Shown: piece after piece, positions 36,487-45,847 of the stretch
Numbering within the stretch: the stretch's first letter is position 1
How the letters are laid out: every line of letters begins with the position of its first letter
From: Oscheius sp. JU75
Taxonomy: Eukaryota > Nematoda > Chromadorea > Rhabditida > Rhabditidae
Assembly: GCA_037178855.1 (NCBI GenBank)
Contig: JASJZC010000004.1
Coordinates: forward strand, 4,340,001 to 4,404,000
DNA: 64,000 nt
Direction: 5' to 3'
Notes under the pieces: model-generated
Told to the model about the DNA's origin: nothing
Database searches by the model: none
What the model saw: the letters and a program-made list of their open reading frames with translations, nothing else
Position numbers and translations under genes: made by a program

Positions 36487-39102
36487 TTAGAACTTGATAT
36501 CCTTCATCTCCTTGGCGCTGAGACGACCCTTCTTCATCTTTTTCAACAGACGGACATCGGCCTCGAACTCGTTGTGCTCTTCGCGCTCCTCCTTGTCGGC
36601 CTTTCTCTTCAGAGACTTAGCTTTCTGAATAGATTCTTACTTAGAATCACCAATAACAAAACCTTTGGATCGACTTCCTTGGAATCGGGCTTATTCTTGT
36701 TTCTCTTGGCCTTCTCCCTCTCCTTTTCGCGTTTCTCCGCCAACTTCTGCTTCTTCACATCGACCTTCTTCTGATGTTTCTCCTCCATCATCTTTGATCT
36801 GTTCTTCTCCATCGCGGGATTGGCGTAAGCGATAGTCGACGTGTCGATGTCACTGCGCTTGAACTTGTCCAGATCTGTCCTCTGACCCAGTTCGCGCATC
36901 TTCGGGAGTCGAAGCAGACCATAAGCCATGGCAATACCGGGAACGTCGAGATCTAAATAATTATGCTGTGTTTAAGACGAAAACAACGGGTACCTTTCAG
37001 GCCGCAGACAACATTGCAATCGTGCTTGACATAGGACTCGATGTGACTGACAAATGCGCGAGTTCCCTGCTCGAGAGCAGCTCTGTCCGAACAGGCAATC
37101 TTGATAACTTTTTGTCTCAGTTGTTCCGCCTTGTCGGCATTACTTGTAGGCACTTTCAGCTCCTTGAATTCGACCTGAAATGTACGATGTTTACTCACAA
37201 AATGATTTAAAAAGTGGTACCTTTTCGTGTTTGGTGACAAATCCAGAATAGGCGGTCTGTTGAGGAGTCAGAATAAGAAGAGAGTTGCCCTCGCGACCAT
37301 TTCTACCCGTGCGACCGGCACGATGAACAAACCAGCTAAATGGAACACAGTTATGGACAAAGAATAGATGGAAACCTGGAGAGTTTGGGGATTTCGAACT
37401 GCACGACCCAGTCGATATCCTCAATGTCGATTCCTCTGGACATGACATCAGTGGATAGCATAACAGCATTCGTACTTTCACGAAACTTTCCAATCTGGTC
37501 GGTTCTCTGCTTCTGTGTGTTCTTTCCGTGCACGGAGAGAAGCTGACGCTTTGTCAAAACCTGATCGAAGATCTGAATCGGTTGAATAAAGAAGAAAAAG
37601 AAACGAACGGTCTTGAAGTAGCGAACACCGCCGCAGGAAGGGAAGAAGACGAGAATCTTCTTGTCGGGTTTGCTGCGAATGAACTCGACGGTGCACATGA
37701 CCTTTTCGGCTGCCTCACAGACCGTGTAGAAGTTGTTGAGAGCTAGCGGACAGATGACATTCTCGGCTTCCTTCAACTTGATGTGTTTGGCATTGCGCAG
37801 GGCAAAGATCGACAGGTCAGAGTTTTCCTTGGCCTGGGTGGCAGAGAACAGGCCGGTTCTTTTCTGCTTGGGAACAGCGGCTAGAATCTCCTTGATGTGG
37901 ACTTCGAACTGGCTCTCATTGAAACGGTCAGCCTCGTCGACCACGAGAATTTCAACGGACTTCAACCTCTTCCTAATATCGTCACTTTTGTCCAGCTGAA
38001 GAATCTGGTACAGACGTCCCGGAGTGGCTACCAGAATATCACAACTGAACTTCTATACTGAAAGACAAGATTAAAAACTAACGTAGAGTTTTTGAGCTTT
38101 TTCAGATTGTGGTCAACTTTGGGACCTCCCACGGCCATGGAGATGGTATATCCCAAGGCTTCTACGTAAGGAGTGGCTACAGTAGCAATCTGGTTGCATA
38201 GCTCCCTGGACGGCGACAGTATCAAGGCTCCGATCTCATTCTTGCCAAACTAAAGAAATTATAATATCAAATAAGGAAATAAAACTAACCTGTCCCTTCT
38301 TTTTAAGGATGGTGAACGTGGGAATGAGGAAGGCCAGAGTTTTTCCGGAGCCGGTGGGTGATTCGACGACAACATCATTATAGGAAAGCAATTCAGAACC
38401 GGCACGAATCTGGAATTATTACTGGTTACTCTTCAAGATTTCGAAAGTATTCGACACGTCTCCCAGCTATTACAATGCGCGCCGAGCCATAGCTTCACCC
38501 TATTGATCGCCAGTGTTTGTCCCCCAGTTGCTCTCTTAGCTTCCCTCTGCCAGCTGACCTTTTTTCGATAATGAATAAGCCGAAGCACAACTGGGGAGAC
38601 TATTACTACAGAAACAAAAAAGACTGGCGATTGGAGGTTCTGCACTCGATTAATCAATCTATTCCATCTTTCAACGAGATTTTTGATGAGGTAAGGCAGA
38701 ACTTCATGTGTATCTTAAAAGGAATTACAAACAGAACAAGTCAAATACTTTCAGGAATCCTTCTACGTTTTCGTCATCGGAGTGATTATTGCCAGCGTGG
38801 CCCTAGCCGTATTTCTATCAAAATGTATTGGTATCAAGATCAGGGAACATCATCTGGTTCTCGAACGCGATTGGGGAGAGCCCAAAGTGGCAAATGTATT
38901 TCATTTCCCTTGGACCAAGACGAAGAAAGAGTGATACTTTGTTCTTTTTACTACTTTATTTGTTCTTTTTTTCAACCGAAAATTCACTTACTTGAACGTT
39001 GCTAAACTTGGTGAAGTTTTTGTGGAAGACTTCGACGACTTCCTTGGGCAAAATCTGCTCGTAGTTGGCACTGGCAGCGTTTTTCGCCTTGGCTACTACC
39101 AT
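36487..39102 (-). CDS. ddx55: DEAD-box RNA helicase DDX55/Spb4
   Basis: DDX55 (yeast Spb4) is a nucleolar helicase for 60S ribosome assembly. The start at 39102 gives MVVAKAKNAASANYEQILPK. Exon 1 ends at 38992 and joins phase 0 across a 582-nt intron to 38409. Motifs in order: SPTGSGKT (I), LILSPSREL (Ia), TPGRL, VVDEADRF (II), GLFSATQ (III), FFPSCGGVRYF, STDVMSRGIDIEDIDWVVQ (V) and FVHRAGRTGRNG (VI). The Spb4-family tail follows: SDRAALEQGTRAFVSHIESY, VKHDCNVVCGLKDLDVPGIA, YGLLRLPKMREL, then a Lys/Glu-rich coil and RLLKKMKKGRLSAKEM. It stops at 36487. It lies 235 bp downstream of eIF5B on the same strand, so co-transcription is possible. Confidence 0.95.
38571..38934 (+). CDS. Small single-pass membrane protein nested in DDX55 intron 1
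   Basis: Two exons lie wholly inside the 582-nt intron 1 of DDX55, on the opposite strand: 38571-38690 (40 codons, ending before GTAAGG) and 38755-38934 (after TTTCAG). They join in phase 0 to give 99 residues. The N-terminus is polar and aromatic (MNKPKHNWGDYYYRNKKDW). A hydrophobic span, FYVFVIGVIIASVALAVFLS, forms one transmembrane helix at about residues 43-62. A conserved-looking tail includes HHLVLERDWGEPKVANVFHF and ends KTKKE. No signal peptide precedes the helix, so a tail-facing orientation is unclear. I do not recognise the family. Consensus splice sites, frame and the membrane helix support a real gene; expression is unproven. Confidence 0.62.
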
Positions 39103-39336
39103 TTCAGATCAACTATACGTGTTGAAAACTTGTTAGAGATCAAATGAGATAAACTTTCGACGCTACATTTGAAAGAGAGCCCAATAGTGCTGCACAAAAA
39201 AAGGATTCATTAAAATCGGGAGAAAACAAAGGACAATCACCAGAAAGAGAACAGCCAACGGAGAAACTAGCGAAAGTCAAAACCGGTGAAACACCCAACG
39301 GAATAGGGAAATTTCTATCTTCTGGGATAACAAGGC
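39103..39336 (-). other. eIF5B-DDX55 intercistronic region
   Basis: 234 bp separate the eIF5B stop from the DDX55 ATG on the same strand. On the minus strand a T-run ending GTGCAG (boundary at about 39190) looks like a trans-splice acceptor. No AATAAA is obvious for eIF5B. This spacing would suit a nematode operon but does not prove one. Confidence 0.4.
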
Positions 39337-42300
39337 TCACATAATATCCAAAGTTTTCTTCAAGGCAACGACCAACTGCCAATCTTCACGGGACAGATCG
39401 TCGCGGAAGTGGTTTTTACAGACATCGATTGACTCTCGGTTGATCTGAATTTGCTTTTTGGACAGGCTCTATCAAAAAACGAACCTTGCTAACGAGGGCA
39501 TCCTCATGTGTGAAATGACGGCCGTATAGTTTCGGAGCTTCTCCCGTCGTGTTTTCAATTTTGATGCAAACCTGAAACTTTTTTTTACAAAGCAATAAAA
39601 CAAAAATACCTCCTCGCCCTTCTTGGCCAGATTGACTTCCTCGTGATTCCTTTCGATCGATGCCACGGTTCCCAGAACAATATTTTCCTTGCTCGGAACG
39701 CAGATCGGAGTTCCTCGTTTGAGCTGACCGCCCTCGATCACGACTCCGATAACAATCGGATTTCTGGCGTTGAAGATACAGTGAGGGAGAACACGGAGTT
39801 TGGCCGGGAAGATGGCTTTGTGCTCATTGTCCTTTCTGGCCTGAAGACGGAGGTCTTCTCTAAACTTTTTTTTTATTGTATTTGATCAATGAGTACCTGT
39901 ATTTCAGGAAACTGTCCTCTAAATGATAGATAATATCCGCCTGGAAGATTCGAACACCCTCGTGATCGGCAAATATCTGGGCTTCTCGCTCAACTTTCAC
40001 ATCAAAGGCAAGAATACAGGCATATCTTAAGAAAGATTAGAGTTCTAGAAACTTAGAAACATACTCGTTATTGTGTTCCTTCATCGCTGCCGCCTTCTGG
40101 ACATCCTTCTTGTGAACAGGGCCAATGTTGACATTCGAATAGGGAATCTTCTGCGATTTGAGGAATTCGAGCAAGGCTTCGAGAGATCCCAGTGTACTGG
40201 CCTGAACATAGACTCCTTCAGGCTTCTTTTTGATGGCGTGAAGGGCCTTGCTCAGTTGAGCCTCAGCTTCCTCTCTGGAAGAATGGACTAGTCAAATCAG
40301 ACGAAAAACATACTTCAGTACATCGAGCTCCTCCTCCTTATGCGCGACGAAAACAGGAAGACCAGCAATCGCCTTCTCAAGTCCCTTGGCTAATATTTTG
40401 ACTCCTTGAGCACCCTTCACTTCCTTGTAGTGATCGAACTCGGTCTAAAAGATTTTATAATTTTACACCCAGAAGAATGCTTACCTTTACACGAATTTCA
40501 CGAAGAGCAGGCGGCATGAGCAGATCTCGAATCTGGGCAATGATGGCGCCATCAGATCCGGTCACGACGAGAATATCTCCAACTCTCAGATATCCGTTTA
40601 CGAGAATGACATCAATCGTGGTTCCGAGACCGGCAATGGCTTTTACTTCCATCACGGAAGCATCGAGCTCATCGCAGAAGGAAAGTTTCTGGGCGTAATG
40701 CGTCTGAGTCGTATCTACGATGTAGGCCATCAGATTTCCGATTCCGTCTCCGTGGAAGGCGGAAGTCGGAACCATGCTGATGAACTCTTCGCGATTCTTG
40801 TTCTTGTTCGAGAGGACGACGTTCAGACCCTGCTCTGCAAACTCCACCACGATCTTGTTGTAGCGTTCGGTGAACTCCATCTGAGTGTGTTGAGGCTGCG
40901 ACTTCAGATGCTGATAGACATCTTTACGTGGGTTGGTCTCGTAACCGTACAAACGATCAATCTAAAAAAGTTTTATCTTGGCCGAACGTACTGAAAAAGT
41001 AACCTTGTTTAGGGCAACAACAAACGGCGTTCCTCTCTTCAGAAGCATCTTCAGCGACTCGATAGTCTGAGGCTCCAGTCCATGCATAATATCGACCACA
41101 AGTATGGCAAAATCACAGAGAGAGGATCCTCTCGAACGGAGATTTCTGAGCATTTAGATTAGCGGGAAAACCTAACAAGCATACGAGAAACTTTCGTGAC
41201 CAGGAGTATCGATGACAAGGAAGCCAGGAATCTTCATGGTCTCCGGATTGAAATCACGAACCTGCTTGCATCGCTCCTTGATAGCCTCGTCCGGAACCTG
41301 TAGGAGAGAAACACTAGAGAAGGGCTAAAGACATTACCTGAGTGGCTCCGATCTGCTGGGTAATACCGCCGGCCTCGCCGTCCTGGACGTTGGTTCGGCG
41401 AATCGTATCCAGCATTTTTGTCTTTCCGGTATCTACATGACCCATCACACAAATAACAGGAGCACGGAGTTTGTCAGTTGACCGTTTGGACTCAGCTGTT
41501 TCACGGCGCTTCTGAAGCTTTCCTTGTGGGCAGACACGATCAAAACAAACCTTGAGTTGGCGTTTGACTCTCTCCTTGATTTCCTCTTTGGATTCTTTCC
41601 CTTTTGGTCCTTCGTCTTCGCTGCTTTCCTCCTCGGAAGATTCTTCGGAGCTGCTCTCGTCCGACGACTCTTCCTCATCGGAACTTTCCTCCTCTTCTTT
41701 CTGAACACGATTCTACTTTCCCAGAACAAGGTATTGTCCTCACTGATTCGTTCTTATTGACGGCAGCTGGTGCAGCCACGCTAGGCTTAGCAGGCACAGG
41801 TATCGATGCAGCGGTAGCAGTCGCGGCGAGAGGCGGAGGATTAAGTTCGATCTCGTCAGCCAGTTCCCAGTCATCCAGAGGCTCCTCTTCCTGAGAAAAG
41901 AGTTCAAATGGCCCCTCGGATACAGTACCTTTTGTCCAGCAGTAGCTTCTTCAGTAGGTGGAACAGGGGTTGAAGGAGCCGGGGTTGTAGTGGCAGACGC
42001 TTCGGCAGAGGCAGCCTCCTCGCGTTTTTTCTGGGCTAGTTTCTCGGCCTTCGCCTTGGACCGTTTGTCCAAATAAATCACCGGCTTCTTTTCGCCAGCT
42101 GGCTCGGCTTCATCGGCTCTGTTGATGTCAACTAAAACGGTTCAGTTGTTCGATCATAGCAAGTGCCTACTTCCAGCCGCGGCAAGCTTGGCAGCAGCGA
42201 TACGAGCTTTCTCCTTCTCCTTGGCTGTCATATACGTTCCTTCGGCTTTCTGCTTTTCGATCAAGGCCTTCTTTCGTGCCTTTTCGGCCTCCTTTTTCTC

Positions 42301-43504
42301 GTTAGCCAGTCTTGCAGCCTCTTCTTTGGCCTTCTCCAAAGCCTCCAGCCGTTCTTCTTCCTCTTTGACCCGTTTGGCCTCTGCCTCTTCGGCTTCTTGT
42401 TTCGCCCGAAGAAGTTCCTTGATCATGTCAACCTGTAACCATAGTATGAGCTAGCAAATGCTGAGAGTTTTTACATGCTTTTTCTTTTTTCCTTTTCCAT
42501 CGTCAGCCTCCTTTTCCTTCTTTTTGTCCTTCTTCTTTTCTTTTTTCTTCTTTTTTTTCTTATCCTCGCCTTCTTCCTCGCCACCTTCTTCAGCCTCCTC
42601 GCCTTCATCTTCACCTTCCTTCTTTTCCTGAAATGTGCTCATTTTACAAAACAAGAACGTGACAAACCTTTGAAGCATCCTCCTCTGCTTCATCAACCTC
42701 GTCTTCTTCCTTCTCGCCCTTCTTTTTATCCTTCTTCTTTTTCTTCTTCTTCTTTTTGGCGTCGGCATCAGCTCCTTCCTCGTCTTTCTCCACCTTCTCT
42801 TCTACCGGTACTAATTCTTCGTCAGGTTCAGCAGGAGCAGGCGTCTCTTCCTTTGTCTTCTTCAAGTCGGGTTTCTCTGCTGGCTTCTCAAGATCGGCTA
42901 GGATGGCATCAAGGTCCTCATCTTCCTCTATTTGTTTCCCCTAAAACATTGTTTACAGAAAATTTAAAAAAAGAACACCTTTTTGCCCTTTTTTCCCTTC
43001 TTCTTATCCTCTTTTTTGTCGTCTTTCTTGTCGGCCTTCTTTTCCTGCTTTTTGGGCTCGGGCTTCTTCACGACAACTTCCGGCTCGGGTTCTGAGTCGG
43101 ACTTTTCCGAAGGTTCTTCATCACTCTCATCCATCTGAGGAAGATCGGTTAATCAACGAGGCACTAGACACACCATGGCAGCAAATCCGAATTTTCCTTT
43201 GGCTGCGACTTTGGGAGGCGGAGCCGGCTCGTCCTCTTCATCGTCCCAGTTATCTTTTTCTTCTTTTGGCTCCTGCAGTTTCAGAGACGCTAGTTTCTTC
43301 TCAGCAGCGTCGTCGTCCCTAAAGTTAGCAAGTTTGCATGTTTGTTTGATTGTAAGACGGCTTTGTTTGCTGTGCGAAAAATGAAGCCAAACAAAATGAC
43401 CGCAAGAATATCTTTTCCTACAGTACCGTATAGAAATGGAAGGAGAAAAGGAAAACTAACCAATCATCGTCCTTGTTCTTCTTCACGTTCTTCTTTGGGG
43501 GCAT
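39337..43504 (-). CDS. eif5b: Translation initiation factor eIF5B
   Basis: eIF5B is the GTPase that joins ribosomal subunits at the end of initiation (IF2 homologue). It begins at 43504 ([15 protein letters not shown]), followed by a long Lys/Glu/Asp-rich low-complexity N-terminus across 41.9-43.5 kb that is typical of animal eIF5B. The G domain shows [16 protein letters not shown] (G1, near 41420), [13 protein letters not shown] (switch I), [20 protein letters not shown] (G3), [17 protein letters not shown] and [15 protein letters not shown] (G4). Domain II carries [20 protein letters not shown]. The C-terminal domains include [20 protein letters not shown] and the ending KKTLDIM, which matches the family end. 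The gene is complete with many short introns. It lies 5' of DDX55 on the same strand. Confidence 0.97.
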
Positions 43505-44237
43505 TTTTGCTGATCTTTATTCAAAATTACCCGTAGTATCGAAAAATCTGAAATCTTGTAAGACTCAAAAGTTGGAAACAACAGATTTACGTTGGAGAGC
43601 TACAGCAGTTACGTGTAGAGCAATAAATGAATCAGTTTACGTTTTGTTTAACAAGACGAGCTTGCGGAACAACAAAAGTTGCGATAAAAGAAGCACCAAG
43701 CCTAAATGAAATGCGTCAAGGTTTTTTCAAGACTTTCTTTTACTTTTTAGATGGTCTTTCTACAAAGCAAAGCTGTGAAATGCAAAAAGGCTGAAATGTT
43801 TTACCCTAGAAATAGAAACATGGTTTCAAGGACTGTGGTCGAATTAGGGCAGGATTACGTAGCTCTTTTATATAATTGTTTTTGCCTGTTTCCAAAGAAA
43901 GATTCAATCGCAAAGTTGAAGCCTTGAGCTTGAGAACAAAAAAAGGAAATAATAGTTCCGTCCTGAGTCCTGGCAGAAACTTAGTTCCAACAAGGGTCTT
44001 TTTGTTACTGTACTTTTTGGCGGCCTCTTCGATAATCCATTCTACGACCAACTTATCTCTTTTCTTTTTCAGAACCACGAAAATAACCTATTCACTTACC
44101 TACAGTCAAGTAATCGGAAATGGTAAATCTGAATCCAAAATAGACGGGAGGTTCCTTTGACGCATGAAAAGCATAGAAAAATATATTTTTCAGTTGCTTC
44201 CGGATGACTGCAAAAAATTTGGTGTAACTAGGGTGTA
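43505..44237. other. Upstream flank of eIF5B, with possible exons of an unrecognised minus-strand gene
   Basis: The first 300 bp upstream of the eIF5B ATG look non-coding. At 43806-44200 the minus strand has two coding-like stretches, one with EPPVYFGFRFTISDYLTV (about 44100) and one with LVVEWIIEEAAKKYSNKKTL (about 44000). I could not join them in one frame with ordinary splice sites. Confidence 0.35.
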
Positions 44238-44588
44238 TCATGACTTATTGTTCTTGCCTTTATATACCGTCTTTATGTCACCGAAATCAATATCCTCCTC
44301 GACCCCAACTCCATCTCCTTCGAGGGACCTAACAAGACGAAATCCATAGCGAATGGTAGTAGGCTTCTTGACCACGGTCCAGTGTAGACCCTCTTTTCTG
44401 TGTACGGATTCCATTTCAAATGATGATTCTCCTATTCCTCTTCTTGATGACTTTTCGAGGAGAGACGCCGATGAAGCTAGAGTTTCCGATGCCTTGAAGA
44501 CCCTGCGACTCGAGGAGGAAACTGTCGGACTGACTGAAAGCAGAGGGCTACTGGCTAATTGACAGCGTGTTCCACAAACACTATACAT
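44238..44588 (-). CDS. Unrecognised ORF, possible first exon
   Basis: An ATG-initiated frame of 116 codons on the minus strand. It has a Ser-rich first half and a more ordered second half containing GLHWTVVKKPTTIRYGFRLV and EEDIDFGDIKTVYK. A donor-like GTATAT follows DIKT at about 44266, so coding may continue leftward into 44.1 kb. No family is recognised. It is divergent from the CK1 gene that starts 125 bp away. The YGFRLV and FGFRFTI motifs in the two halves look alike, which hints at a duplicated module. A chance ORF is possible. Confidence 0.3.
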   Translation of the reverse strand: MYSVCGTRCQLASSPLLSVSPTVSSSSRRVFKASETLASSASLLEKSSRRGIGESSFEMESVHRKEGLHWTVVKKPTTIRYGFRLVRSLEGDGVGVEEDIDFGDIKTVYKGKNNKS

Positions 44589-44713
44589 TCAATAATTCAA
44601 CCAAAGAAATGATTTATAAAAGAATTTTTATTGCTCGCGAGTGTTCTACCTAAACATTGAATTCGCGCACCTTCGTCGTGAAAGGTCTCGTCTTGACTCG
44701 CTGCCCAGCCCAG

Positions 44714-45768
44714 ATGGCCGTCATCAAGGATCTCTCGAAACTGTTGGGCGACGAAGTCTTTGGTTTCCGCGACTCGAAGTACAAGGTGCTGTCCTGCATA
44801 TTCCAAGGGCCTTTCTCCTCCGTTTACAAGGTACTTTCAGTTTTAGTCTCTAACAACAGGTTCAGCTGCTGGCTTCTGACGGCAAATTGTACGCGATGAA
44901 GGTCGAAAGCAAGAAGGGATATAGAGACGAGCGAACTGCCCTCAAATTGGAAGTGGTCGTCCTGAAAAAACTCTCCGGTCAGCCAGGCTTCGTCTCACTC
45001 AAGGACTACGGGAGAAATGCCGACTGGAAAGTGCTGATGATGGAATTTGTCGGCCCAGATCTACAAAATCTGCAGAATCTGATGCCCAAAAAGAAGTTCT
45101 CCATTCCAACTGCCTATCACGTCGTCGTCGAGGTTCTCGACCGAATGGAAACTCTTCACGAGGCCGGCTATCTGAATCGTGACCTCAAGGCGGCCAATTT
45201 GGCAGTCGGTCTCGGCAGTCAGCAGAGAACGGTCTACATGTTGGATTTCGGCATGGCGAGGCGATTTGTGGATCCGGATGGCAAGATTGTCATCCGAAAG
45301 AAAGGGCCGATCTGTGGGACGGTTCCTTTCGCCTCATTGGCCACAAATAACATGGACGATATGGGCCCAAGAGACGATCTTGAGAACTGGTTCTACATGG
45401 CCATCCACATGATCAAAGGACGTCTTCCCTGGTACTATTCGGACGAGGAAGGACCGCATTTTGGTTCACAGTTTCTTTTTCTGACGCGCGAGTGGAAACA
45501 GTGGTGTCTCGAGGTCGATCGTCCAGCCCTGTTCGAGGGAATTCATCGCGGTTGGGAGGAAATCTACGAAACGATTCGAGCCTGTCCAAGAGACGAAGCT
45601 GCTCCGATTCCCGAAGTGCGCCGTCTCATCAAGAAGATTGTACAGAGGGAAAAAATCGATCTAGAGCAGCTACTTGACTGGCAGGTCCAACCAAAGCTCA
45701 TCCAGCAGATCCAATTCTCCGCCTCCCGTCAGACGATCTATTCGAAGAATGTCCATGGAGACATGTAG
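44714..45768 (+). CDS. Divergent casein kinase 1-family protein kinase
   Basis: Two exons (44714-44830 and 44866-45768) around a 35-nt intron encode about 339 residues, nearly all kinase domain. Visible motifs are a glycine-poor loop (FQGPFSSVYK), the lysine in YAMKVE, VLMMEFVGPDLQNL, LNRDLKAANLAVG (catalytic loop), YMLDFGMARRF (DFG), CGTVPFASLATN and GPRDDLENWFYM. The last two are the CK1-specific activation-segment features (GTVRYAS and RDDLE in CK1). The catalytic HRD is NRD, and the usual KPxN is KAAN; the catalytic Asp, Lys and DFG are kept, so activity is possible but uncertain. This fits the expanded nematode TTBL/CK1 groups, many of which are germline genes. The start is the first in-frame ATG. 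It converges on kinesin-5, with 79 bp between the stops. Confidence 0.9.
44831..44865 (+). other. 35-nt intron of the CK1 gene
   Basis: GTACTTTCAG...GGTTCAG joins VYK to LLASDGKLYAMK in phase 0. An alternative acceptor six bases upstream is also in frame. Confidence 0.6.
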
Positions 45769-45847
45769 ATGCAGACAATCTATTCTAATAAGTCTGTAGA
45801 CATTTGCACGGTAAGTTTATCAGATATGAGAAATAATAGCACGCAAA

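Noticed and set aside
43806-44078. 90-codon minus ORF upstream of eIF5B as an independent gene
   Set aside because: Its first half looks coding but the second half is low-quality, it has no clear start context and it cannot be joined in frame to the 44.1-44.6 kb segments. Kept only as a possible exon region.
44657-44713. Upstream in-frame extension of the CK1 kinase from a TTG
   Set aside because: TTG is not a normal nematode start; the ATG at 44714 precedes the kinase domain directly.
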